The notes below the pieces were generated by a model, which saw only the letters and a list, made by a program, of their open reading frames with translations, ran no database searches and had not been told where the DNA came from. DNA of 6,118 nt from Desulfobulbaceae bacterium (GTDB taxonomy: Bacteria; Desulfobacterota; Desulfobulbia; Desulfobulbales; SURF-16): NCBI GenBank assembly GCA_021160685.1, contig JAGHCC010000206.1, positions 1-6,118 on the forward strand, written 5' to 3'. Positions 1 to 5,090 of this stretch are shown one piece after another. Position 1 is the stretch's first letter. Each line of letters starts with the position of its first letter. The position numbers and the translations under genes were made by a program.

Positions 1-27
1 AAGGCGATTTTGACGATTAGATTAAAT

Positions 28-62
28 CGGGTATCGGGGTAAATTATACTCTCCGATACCCG
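28..62 (-). terminator. Hairpin terminator after the tatA pair
   Basis: A perfect 10-bp stem (CGGGTATCGG at 28-37 pairing with CCGATACCCG at 53-62) encloses a 15-nt loop. It starts 17 nt beyond the stop of the second tatA gene. Read on the minus strand, the stem is followed by ATTTAATCTAAT, which is T-rich but not a clean U tract, so termination may be imperfect or the hairpin may mainly protect the 3' end. On the plus strand nothing like a T tract follows, so the minus orientation is preferred. Confidence 0.6.
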
Positions 63-79
63 CTTGGTAAAAGACAGAA

Positions 80-298
80 TTAAATCTTAATTTTCTCTTT
101 TACATCCTCTATTTCCTTTTTCAGGGAAGCGGCTTCCTTGACGCCGGGGATCTCTTCCTCGGCCTGCCGCAGTCCCCTTTTAAAGGAACTTATACCCTTG
201 CCCAGACCCGCGCCGATCTCAGGGAGCTTTTTACCGCCAAAGACCAGAAAAGCTATGGCAAAAATAACGACTAATTCAGGGGTTCCCAAACCAAACAT
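80..298 (-). CDS. tatA: TatA-type Sec-independent translocase subunit (downstream copy)
   Basis: This is a 72-residue single-span inner-membrane protein of the TatA/TatE family. With TatC it would form the channel that exports folded proteins carrying twin-arginine signals. The N-terminus MFGLGTPEL carries the polar residue E8 at the start of the membrane helix (about residues 7-20). The FGGKKLPEIG hinge follows, then an amphipathic helix (GLGKGISSFKRGL) and a charged K/E-rich tail, which is the classic TatA order and length. A GTG at 304 in the same frame would add two residues. ATG 298 is preferred because GAGG lies 5 nt upstream of it and because the product then begins MFGLG exactly like the neighbouring paralogue. 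The gene sits 54 nt after the other tatA and was probably copied from it or from a common ancestor. A TatB role cannot be excluded, because E8 also occurs in TatB, but the short tail favours TatA. No tatC is in the window. Confidence 0.9.
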   Translation of the reverse strand: MFGLGTPELVVIFAIAFLVFGGKKLPEIGAGLGKGISSFKRGLRQAEEEIPGVKEAASLKKEIEDVKEKIKI

Positions 299-352
299 AA
301 GCACCTCTCAACCTATAAGATTAAAGCAAGACCTTCTTTTTTTCTCCAACCA

Positions 353-538
353 TCAGGTGGAAGAATCTTCTTTATCCTCTTCTATCTTTTTCGAATCTTT
401 GTCATCCTTGGTGGCCGACTTAAAATTTTTAATCCCCTTTCCAAGACCGGAACCGATCTCGGGAAGTTTGCCGGCCCCAAAAATAATCACGATAATGACC
501 AGAATAATGACCAATTCCGGCATTCCAAGTCCAAACAT
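353..538 (-). CDS. tatA: TatA-type Sec-independent translocase subunit (upstream copy)
   Basis: A 61-residue TatA/E protein: MFGLGMPEL with E8, one strongly hydrophobic helix (about residues 9-20, nearly all I/V/L), the hinge FGAGKLPEIGSGLGKGI, a short amphipathic helix, then a very acidic and basic D/K/E tail. It is close to the minimum length for the family and shorter than its downstream neighbour, mainly in the tail. An AGAGG Shine-Dalgarno sequence 6 nt before the ATG supports this start. It is the first gene of a minus-strand tatA-tatA unit; a TATAAT box lies about 30 nt upstream. The family assignment is firm; whether the two copies specialise (TatA versus TatE or TatB-like) cannot be told from sequence alone. 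Confidence 0.9.
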   Translation of the reverse strand: MFGLGMPELVIILVIIVIIFGAGKLPEIGSGLGKGIKNFKSATKDDKDSKKIEEDKEDSST

Positions 539-554
539 GATCCGCCTCTTTTAC

Positions 555-582
555 TTGACAAAAATTAATTATATTCTAAAAA
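555..582 (+). promoter_or_regulatory. Weak candidate plus-strand promoter upstream of the YqaE-like gene
   Basis: A perfect TTGACA at 555-560 is followed after 16 bp by TAAAAA (577-582), which matches four of six positions of a -10 box. It would drive the YqaE-like gene with a leader of about 140 nt and would overlap the tatA promoter on the other strand. The region is AT-rich, so chance matches are likely. Confidence 0.2.
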
Positions 583-596
583 TAGTCTCAATTCAT
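568..596 (-). promoter_or_regulatory. Candidate promoter for the tatA pair
   Basis: On the minus strand a perfect TATAAT lies at 573-568, about 30 nt before the first tatA start. This would place transcription initiation near 562 with a short leader holding the Shine-Dalgarno sequence. The -35 hexamer at 17-bp spacing (596-591, ATGAAT) matches the consensus poorly. A TTGAGA at 591-586 is a better match but only 12 bp away, which is too close. The -10 box is the real evidence. Confidence 0.35.
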
Positions 597-609
597 ATTT
601 ACTTGAAAA

Positions 610-637
610 TGACGGATTAGGAAACTAATTTTTGTCA
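610..637 (+). other. Hairpin in the leader of the YqaE-like gene
   Basis: TGAC (610-613) pairs with GTCA (634-637). The inner stem ATTAG (616-620) pairs with CTAAT (625-629) around a GAAA tetraloop. Two G-U pairs join the two stems, with a two-base bulge. In plus-strand RNA the inner stem is followed by a short T run (629-633) that is itself partly used in pairing. It may be a leader structure or a weak attenuator; function is unknown. Confidence 0.3.
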
Positions 638-673
638 CTCATGAACTGTCCACTCTTATCTGACGCCGTCACA

Positions 674-683
674 ATGGCGCCAT
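674..683. promoter_or_regulatory. Perfect 10-bp palindrome ATGGCGCCAT
   Basis: A GC-centred perfect palindrome lies 48 bp upstream of the YqaE-like start, in otherwise AT-rich divergent intergenic DNA. It could be an operator half-site pair or chance. A second small inverted repeat, CTCAA/TTGAG, follows it at about 690. Confidence 0.2.
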
Positions 684-730
684 GGGGCCTCAAGCTCTTT
701 TGAGTAAGCCCAAAGGCCAGGGAGACCTAA

Positions 731-892
731 ATGGAACTTGTCAAAATTATTTGCGCTGTTCTTTTACCACCGCTGGGAGTATTTTTCCAAGTCGGCATTG
801 GAAAGCATTTCTGGATCAATATCATATTGACCCTTTGTGGTTATATTCCCGGTATTGTCCATGCAATATGGGTCATCGCCAAAAAAAAATAA
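731..892 (+). CDS. YqaE/Pmp3-family small membrane proteolipid
   Basis: A 53-residue protein starting MELVKIICAVLLPPLGVFF and ending CGYIPGIVHAIWVIAKKK before TAA at 890-892. The family hallmarks are present: the PPLGVF motif after the first hydrophobic helix, a short polar link with G-I-G-K-H-F, a second helix I-N-I-I-L-T-L-C-G-Y-I-P-G-I-V-H-A, and a lysine-rich end. The length is the usual 50-55 residues for this family (UPF0057). Family members are two-span membrane proteins induced by salt, cold or envelope stress and are thought to influence membrane potential in fungi and plants; the bacterial role is not settled. An AGGGAG Shine-Dalgarno sequence at 719-724, 6 nt before the ATG, fixes the start. 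The gene stands alone on the plus strand, divergent from the tatA pair and convergent with the DoxX-like gene. Confidence 0.9.
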   Translation: MELVKIICAVLLPPLGVFFQVGIGKHFWINIILTLCGYIPGIVHAIWVIAKKK

Positions 893-911
893 AAATAACC
901 AGGCACACTCG

Positions 912-1038
912 AAGTGTTACAAGATTACGCCGTTTTTTTGTTCGTTTCCAAGGCGTGAAAATTGGCGCATAGCAGCGCTATGTAACTATTTTCGCAACGC
1001 AGAAAACGGACAAAAAGGCAAGTAAGGTTGTGACACTT
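912..1038. repeat. 127-bp imperfect palindrome between convergent genes (MITE-like or bidirectional terminator)
   Basis: The whole segment is symmetrical about position 975. The centre is CATAGC-AGC-GCTATG (968-982) and the outer ends are AAGTGTTACAA (912-922) pairing with TTGTGACACTT (1028-1038), with one G-T mispair. Between these, ATTAC/GTAA blocks, a T-rich/A-rich block (932-940 against 1011-1018) and GAAAAT (957-962) against ATTTTC (988-993) also pair, with a few mismatches and single-base indels; I estimate about 70-75% pairing overall. It fills almost the entire gap between the YqaE-like stop and the DoxX-like 3' end. This arrangement is typical of non-autonomous palindromic elements (MITE/REP-like). 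It could also end transcription from both sides. No open reading frame or target-site duplication could be made out with confidence. Confidence 0.7.
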
Positions 1039-1053
1039 ATTTGTGCACAGGCC

Positions 1054-1529
1054 CTAATGATGCCGGTGCGCCGATTCTTCACTGAATACCAATCCGGCAA
1101 TGGCGATACCGGCAAAGAAGATGACCAAATCCTTTATCAGGTACTGCCCTTCCGGGCTGGGAACAAACGGGAAATGGACAAAACAGATATCAGGATGGAA
1201 AAAAATGCCAGTATGGTGCCGGGGATTCGAATGAACTGGAGTAAGATTGAAAACCGGAGCAAAGGCCGGTAAATGAGGGTAATTCCGATCGCGACTTCCC
1301 ACCAGCCCAGAACGGGAAGAACAAATTCCGGTGGAAACAGATAGATTGTATGAACGAGGAGTGAGGTGGTTGTCTTCTCCCCAAACGGTTTAAGAAGGCC
1401 AAACCAGACAAAGATCAAACCTAATGAAAGGCGATGCAGCCTGTTACCGTGTCTGTGAAAAATGCCGAATATTTTCCGGTCAATGGCGTAAATTCGACGC
1501 CATATCTGCTGTGAGGCAAACTTTCTCAT
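1054..1529 (-). pseudogene. DoxX/DUF417-like membrane protein, frameshifted
   Basis: Two overlapping frames together make one family-like protein of about 158 residues. Residues 1-110 (from ATG 1529) hold the motifs LSLGLIFVWFGLLKPFG and LGWWEVAIGITL, with hydrophobic helices near residues 34-46, 68-88 and 92-110. The frame then runs on out of phase to a stop at 1137. From 1200 the -1 frame supplies HPDICFVHFPF, the conserved-looking PEGQYLIKDLVIFF and a last helix, ending at 1054. The switch point is a run of seven T on the coding strand (1205-1199): one extra T, or a -1 slip, would restore the protein. Members are four-span inner-membrane proteins of the DoxX/YkgB type, with roles in redox or stress physiology that are poorly defined. 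If not rejoined, the product is a 130-residue protein lacking the last span and GQYLIKDL motif. Family is fairly sure; whether the gene is dead, slippery or misread is not. No strong ribosome site precedes ATG 1529. Confidence 0.65.
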
Positions 1530-1579
1530 CTGTTTTACCGGGCTACTAATCAGCCGCGATCAGCCTCCCGAGTTTTCCC

Positions 1580-1608
1580 CTCATTTTCTGAGACAGAAAA
1601 ATTGTCAA
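1580..1608 (-). promoter_or_regulatory. Possible promoter/operator before the DoxX-like gene
   Basis: On the minus strand a perfect TTGACA (1608-1603) is followed by a 7-bp dyad, TTTTCTG-TCT-CAGAAAA (1600-1584), that fills the promoter spacer; the -10 position (AATGAG) is poor. The dyad lacks the GC content and U tract of a terminator, so an operator is as likely. This 136-bp gap otherwise holds no gene, and no clear terminator for the lipoprotein operon. Confidence 0.25.
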
Positions 1609-1665
1609 TCTCCTATCCGCGCTCTCGGGATTGCCTTGAACAACAGGCTCGATTCTTTTTGACGT

Positions 1666-2469
1666 TCACGGAACGAGAACTCTGGAAAAACCGGGAGGCA
1701 GCCTCAATTCAAACTCGTCTCTGGAAAAAGAAATATCTTCGAGCCAGTCCATGAACTCTAACTCTATGGAACTGTTATGGAGAAGAGACTTGACCGTGAT
1801 CCTGCCGGGCAGAGGACAGGGTTCAGCCGTATAATCGTCATAAAAGATATTCATAATAATCTCGTCATGATCATCAACGATGAGATGACGGCGGATGACC
1901 AGGCCCTGCGGATCAAAAAGAACCAGGCTCATCATATCGCTCTGTTTATAATTCATTTTAAACCAGTACCCCAGCCCCTCTTCATCCCGGCTGACATTCC
2001 TGATCTGAATAATACCGGGTGAAAGCCTCCCCACGAGCCAATAAAATGTCTGCTCCGGCTGAAAACCATCCGGCGCGTACTTAGCAAACGTTTCTCCTGA
2101 AACACTGCCTTTATAGCCCTTGGACTCAGGGATACTCAAATAACGAAAGATCTCACCGTCGCTCACCAAAACAACCAGAGGCTGGCCCAGGAGATTGACA
2201 CCGACGAATTTTAACGAAGAGGGCCTCATGGCCTGCAAATAGCCGTTGATGGTCCCGGCATAAAACAATGACTTGAATTTGACGTTGACGGCCGCGTCAA
2301 CACAGCAGCCGCACTCACGCTGTTGACTGATCATCGTCTTGAACAGACTGATCGCATCCCGCTTCTCAACTGCTGTTATGTCAAGGGTATGGGGCAGGAC
2401 GGAGCACCCGCCAAGAAAAAAAAGAAGAAAAAGAATCCTGAAATGCGAGAAGGCTCTACTCACTATCAC
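1666..2469 (-). CDS. LolB/LolA-fold outer-membrane lipoprotein
   Basis: A 267-residue predicted lipoprotein. Residues 1-21 form a lipoprotein signal peptide (R5, R11, then a hydrophobic L/F stretch) ending in the lipobox L19-G20-G21-C22. The residue after the cysteine is Ser, consistent with outer-membrane delivery. The body is mainly beta-like: VNVKFKSLFYAGTINGYLQA, then RPSSLKFVGVNLLGQPLVVLVSDGE. This 'antiparallel strands, then L-G-x-P-x-x-x-L-V-S-D-G-E' pattern is typical of the LolA/LolB/DUF4292 fold that holds acyl chains. Unusual cysteines occur at C53-G-C55-C56 and C218. The start is GTG: either GTG 2469 or GTG 2463. AGGA at 2476-2473 is 3 nt from the first and 9 nt from the second, so the second (265 residues) may be the true one. 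It overlaps the end of the TPR gene by 8-14 nt, implying translational coupling. The pairing with a TPR lipoprotein matches the TPR-lolB order I recall from Pseudomonas. A true LolB function is inferred, not shown. Confidence 0.75.
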   Translation of the reverse strand: MIVSRAFSHFRILFLLFFLGGCSVLPHTLDITAVEKRDAISLFKTMISQQRECGCCVDAAVNVKFKSLFYAGTINGYLQAMRPSSLKFVGVNLLGQPLVVLVSDGEIFRYLSIPESKGYKGSVSGETFAKYAPDGFQPEQTFYWLVGRLSPGIIQIRNVSRDEEGLGYWFKMNYKQSDMMSLVLFDPQGLVIRRHLIVDDHDEIIMNIFYDDYTAEPCPLPGRITVKSLLHNSSIELEFMDWLEDISFSRDEFELRLPPGFSRVLVP

Positions 2470-4192
2470 GGTTCCTGATTTCCCTGATCTTTACTATGAC
2501 CTGCTCCTTTTTGTCCTCGTCCTGATAAAGAGCAGCCGCCTGCAGGTAAAAAACAAGAGCCTTTTCTGGTTCACCTTTTTTCAGATAGGCATCACCAAGA
2601 TGCTCATTAATTGTTGGATCGTCATTCTGCAGGGCCACCGCCTTTTCAAGCTCCTCCACGGCCCGGCTGAAATCTCCTATCTTAAAATAAACCCAGCCCA
2701 GACTGTCTTGAACATAGCCGTCTTCGGGCTTCAGGATGACGGCCCGACTGACATATTCCAATGATTTTCCAAGATTAATCCCTCTATCAGCCCAAGTATA
2801 CCCCACATAATTCAAAGCATTGGGCTCATCGGGATCAAGCAGCAAAACCTTCTCCATCTGGACGATCGCCTCGTCAATCTCCCCGAGGCGGTCAAGAAAA
2901 AGAGCGTATTCAAATAAGACCTTTACGTTATCGGGAAACGCTTTTACAGCCTGCTTGAAAACAGCCCGCCCTTCTTCAGGTCTGTCCTCTTTACGATACA
3001 GAGAGGCCAGAACAAAATAAAATTCCTTCCGCCTTGTCTCCTCGTTGCCAATCAACTCCTGCAATAATTTTTCCGCACCATCAAGATCCTTTTCTTCCTG
3101 CAAAATTCGGATTCGCATGAGAATACTGTCCTCAAAGACATCCGATTCCGGCTGAATAGTGGCCAGCACCTGTCGGGCCTGAGGGAGTTTGCCTGATTCA
3201 TAATAGGTCAGGGCGAGCATGGTGCGAACCGCATCCGGGGCATTCCTGTTTTCCGATAACACCCGGGAAAAATGTTCGGCCGCCTCATCAAATCTCTTCT
3301 GGTCAAGCAGGATTCTGCCAATAGTCAGATCAAGTCTTTCATCATCCTCCCGGATACTGCGCAGCCTTTCAAGCTCACCCAGCGCTTCGTCTATTTTTTT
3401 CTGATGGAGATAAAGACGGATCAACCGTTCTGTTGCCTCGTCATTTGTTTCTTCATGTTCAAGAATACTTAAATAAACGTCCTCGGCATCTGTAAAACGT
3501 TTCCCAGACTCATAAAACCCGGCAAGCTCCATGGCCAACGGCGCAGACCAATTCAAATCCAGGGCTTTATGATAGGCATCAAATGCCTTATTATAAAAAC
3601 GCAGTTCCCGGTAAAGTTTGGCCAGATAACTGTATCCCATGAAAGAATACGGATCAACAGCGACAAGATGTTCAAGGGTTTTTCGGGCCTGGCCGTAGTC
3701 TCGTTTTTTTGCATACAAAGCGCCAAGAAGCAGCAAGCTATGCGTATCATCCGGCTCAATCTTCAAAATGGCAAGATAGGTCTTTACGGCATCGTCATAG
3801 CGATCCATGGCAGCATAAAGATTTGCCAACAGGGAACGGGCATCCAGATCATCCGGATTTGCCGCGATGATTTTTTCAAGGGCGACGACGGCCTGTTCAT
3901 TTTTGCCACTGTTCATCAACAACATGGCCCGTTTCATGGCGATGGAATGAGCTCCAGGATCACAGACCAAGGCCTTTTCATAGGCTTCCATGGCCTCTGC
4001 AAATTTTCCCTCCAACTCGGCGGAACGCCCCCACATAAAATAAAAATAGGAACAGGCCGTATCAACAGAGTCTGAATACGATTCAGAATCCAATGCCAGC
4101 GCGGGATTAGATTCCTCTGTCTGGAGTCCCGAGCAGGAAGAACAGAAAAGAAGAAGGCTGAAACCTAAACAGATTATTTTTTTCATAGACAC
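2456..4192 (-). CDS. TPR-repeat lipoprotein
   Basis: A 578-residue protein with an export signal (residues 1-19: K4-K5, then ICLGFSLLLF) and a candidate lipid-attachment cysteine at C20 in the sequence F-C-S-S-C. Cys at -3 is atypical for a lipobox, so the anchor is likely but not certain. From about residue 46 to the end it is almost pure tetratricopeptide repeat, about 13-14 units of 34 residues. Good examples are 114-147 (DARSLLANLYAAMDRYDDAV), 148-181, 421-454, and the last pair around 489-555, containing QDSLGWVYFKIGDFSRAVEE. A 'ALNYVGYTWADRG' segment near 459-471 is characteristic of envelope TPR proteins in Proteobacteria. TPR superhelices act as protein-docking scaffolds; here probably in the periplasm at the outer membrane. 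The start may be GTG 4192 (AGG 5 nt upstream) or ATG 4186 (AGG 11 nt upstream), two residues shorter; MKKII at the latter is a typical signal start. It is the first gene of a two-gene operon with the LolB-like lipoprotein. Confidence 0.88.
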   Translation of the reverse strand: MSMKKIICLGFSLLLFCSSCSGLQTEESNPALALDSESYSDSVDTACSYFYFMWGRSAELEGKFAEAMEAYEKALVCDPGAHSIAMKRAMLLMNSGKNEQAVVALEKIIAANPDDLDARSLLANLYAAMDRYDDAVKTYLAILKIEPDDTHSLLLLGALYAKKRDYGQARKTLEHLVAVDPYSFMGYSYLAKLYRELRFYNKAFDAYHKALDLNWSAPLAMELAGFYESGKRFTDAEDVYLSILEHEETNDEATERLIRLYLHQKKIDEALGELERLRSIREDDERLDLTIGRILLDQKRFDEAAEHFSRVLSENRNAPDAVRTMLALTYYESGKLPQARQVLATIQPESDVFEDSILMRIRILQEEKDLDGAEKLLQELIGNEETRRKEFYFVLASLYRKEDRPEEGRAVFKQAVKAFPDNVKVLFEYALFLDRLGEIDEAIVQMEKVLLLDPDEPNALNYVGYTWADRGINLGKSLEYVSRAVILKPEDGYVQDSLGWVYFKIGDFSRAVEELEKAVALQNDDPTINEHLGDAYLKKGEPEKALVFYLQAAALYQDEDKKEQVIVKIREIRNRDSE

Positions 4193-4208
4193 TTGAACCT
4201 TTGAACCT
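4193..4208 (-). repeat. Tandem 8-bp repeat carrying two AGG ribosome-site cores
   Basis: TTGAACCT occurs twice back to back (plus strand 4193-4200 and 4201-4208). On the mRNA this reads AGGTTCAA twice, giving two AGG cores just before the TPR gene. The inner copy is 5 nt from GTG 4192 and 11 nt from ATG 4186. Confidence 0.4.
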
Positions 4209-4266
4209 CTGAAGCCGAATTATCACGATCTGCTGAAAAATCTCCCTAACCCACTAAAGTGGAAGT

Positions 4267-4393
4267 GGACTTAGAATTTTTAGGATAAGTGCCTCGAAGG
4301 TCTCACTACGTTCGCTATCTGGCGGTAGACATAACTACCTGATTTCAAGAGAACTTCCTAAGTTCGAAGTCTACGCTTATCTCTTGTTTTTTT
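4267..4393 (+). ncRNA. Candidate structured RNA or palindromic element with competing stems and a T7 tail
   Basis: An outer 8-bp stem pairs GATAAGTG (4284-4291) with CGCTTATC (4374-4381, one G-U) and is followed 5 nt later by seven T (4387-4393), like an intrinsic terminator ending an RNA of roughly 110-130 nt. Inside are a perfect GGTAG/CTACC hairpin (4324-4328 with 4335-4339) and a GAACTT-CCT-AAGTTC hairpin (4351-4365). The arm 4358-4367 has three mutually exclusive partners: 4351-4356, GGACTTAG at 4267-4274 (8 bp with one G-U), and TCGAA at 4294-4298. No known RNA family is recognised. A short palindromic mobile element is the main alternative. No promoter was identified. Confidence 0.35.
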
Positions 4394-4523
4394 ATGACAA
4401 CCTTTCAAGAGTAAAGCACTAAATCCCTCTTTTCCAAAGGGAGACTTTTCGGATATATCCTTAAAGTTGATGACATTAAATTGTATACGGTAAACGAAAA
4501 AGAAGCAAAAAAAAGCGACAACA

Positions 4524-5090
4524 TCATGGATTTGTGATCATTTCCAGGACCCGTGCCTCAATACTCAAGACATCCCTTCCAATAATCCTGACCGGACATT
4601 GAAGGCGTTCGTCATGACATAAACCGAGAATAAGAAGATTGAGATGTTCGATATACCCTTTGTTCAACGATGCCTTTCCCTTCTCATGAACAAGAGGAAT
4701 GGCCGGCTGGAGGATAACAAGGCGGCTGAAAAGAATATTCGTCACATGAAAACAATGATCCAGATACGCCTCGAGTTCAACGAAATCGACTTCAGTCCCC
4801 CCCTGAATATCACCAAGGGTGTATGCCATCATGTCAATGGGTGTTCTGTCGGTTATAAAACCACCGGTTTCCCGACCCCAGATTTTTTCCGCCTCTTCGA
4901 TAATTTTATGCTGAATCCAGATTCTGGTGGAAAAATCCATTTTATCAGAAGGTTTCAGGCCGTTTTCGGCAAAAACCCTGCTGGTGGATGTGCGCAGGAA
5001 AGGAATTCCAAGACTGAGGGCAACTTCAGCGGCCAGTGTTGTTTTGCCGGTGCGATGACTGCCGCATAAACCGATTTTTTCTTTTAACAT
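4524..5090 (-). CDS. P-loop ATPase/kinase-like protein of the AAA_28 (NadR-like) type
   Basis: A 188-residue cytoplasmic protein. The Walker A motif G10-S-H-R-T-G15-K16-T17-T18 follows the first strand (KIGLCG). FITDRTPIDMMAY at 78-90 has the D-R-[ST]-P signature after a strand that, in NadR-type and nucleoside-kinase-like P-loop proteins, carries the Walker B-like Asp (D81) and a substrate-side Arg. VILQPAIPLVHEKGKASL (125-142) corresponds to the strand plus basic lid region in this group. It looks complete, single-domain, and without membrane segments. Its ATG sits inside the end of pdxA, with a 7-nt overlap (ATGTTAA), so translation is probably coupled; the only upstream purine-rich site is GGGAAA 7 nt before the ATG. 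Substrate is unknown: phosphorylation of a small molecule or a regulatory NTPase are both possible. The coupling to pdxA hints at cofactor or nucleotide metabolism, but that is inference from position only. Confidence 0.8.
   Translation of the reverse strand: MLKEKIGLCGSHRTGKTTLAAEVALSLGIPFLRTSTSRVFAENGLKPSDKMDFSTRIWIQHKIIEEAEKIWGRETGGFITDRTPIDMMAYTLGDIQGGTEVDFVELEAYLDHCFHVTNILFSRLVILQPAIPLVHEKGKASLNKGYIEHLNLLILGLCHDERLQCPVRIIGRDVLSIEARVLEMITNP

Larger units (their letters stand above)
4193..4523. other. Gene-free region between the ATPase gene and the TPR operon
   Basis: No credible coding frame was found on either strand in these 331 bases. The stretch holds the leader of the TPR gene with its tandem 8-bp repeat, a small dyad CCACT-AA-AGTGG at 4251-4262 that could be an operator, the structured segment described separately at 4267-4393, a weak inverted repeat around TCCC/GGGA (4424-4443), and an A8 run (4507-4514; T8 on the minus strand) just after the ATPase gene without a convincing stem before it. 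Composition is AT-rich compared with the flanking genes. Confidence 0.5.

Noticed and set aside
138..620. 160-codon open frame on the plus strand across both tatA genes
   Set aside because: It is antisense to two clear TatA genes; its proline/serine-rich product is the complement of their conserved codons and has no family likeness.
682..972. 96-codon plus-strand frame overlapping the YqaE-like gene
   Set aside because: It is out of frame with the recognisable YqaE-type protein at 731-892, has no family motifs, and runs on into the palindrome.
3569..4075. Long plus-strand frame opposite the TPR gene
   Set aside because: Shadow of the repetitive TPR codons; no start context and no recognisable protein.
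2456..4192. Repeats in the TPR gene as a DNA-level repeat array or CRISPR
   Set aside because: Periodicity is at the protein level (34-residue TPR units); the nucleotide sequences of the units differ and there are no uniform spacers.
4284..4393. 6S RNA or a known riboswitch at the structured intergenic segment
   Set aside because: The size and closing stem are suggestive, but I could not match a central bubble or any conserved core motif of a known family.
4507..4526. T8 run on the minus strand just after the ATPase gene as an intrinsic terminator
   Set aside because: Only 4-bp, AT-rich pairings are found upstream of the T run, so a stem-loop terminator is not supported.
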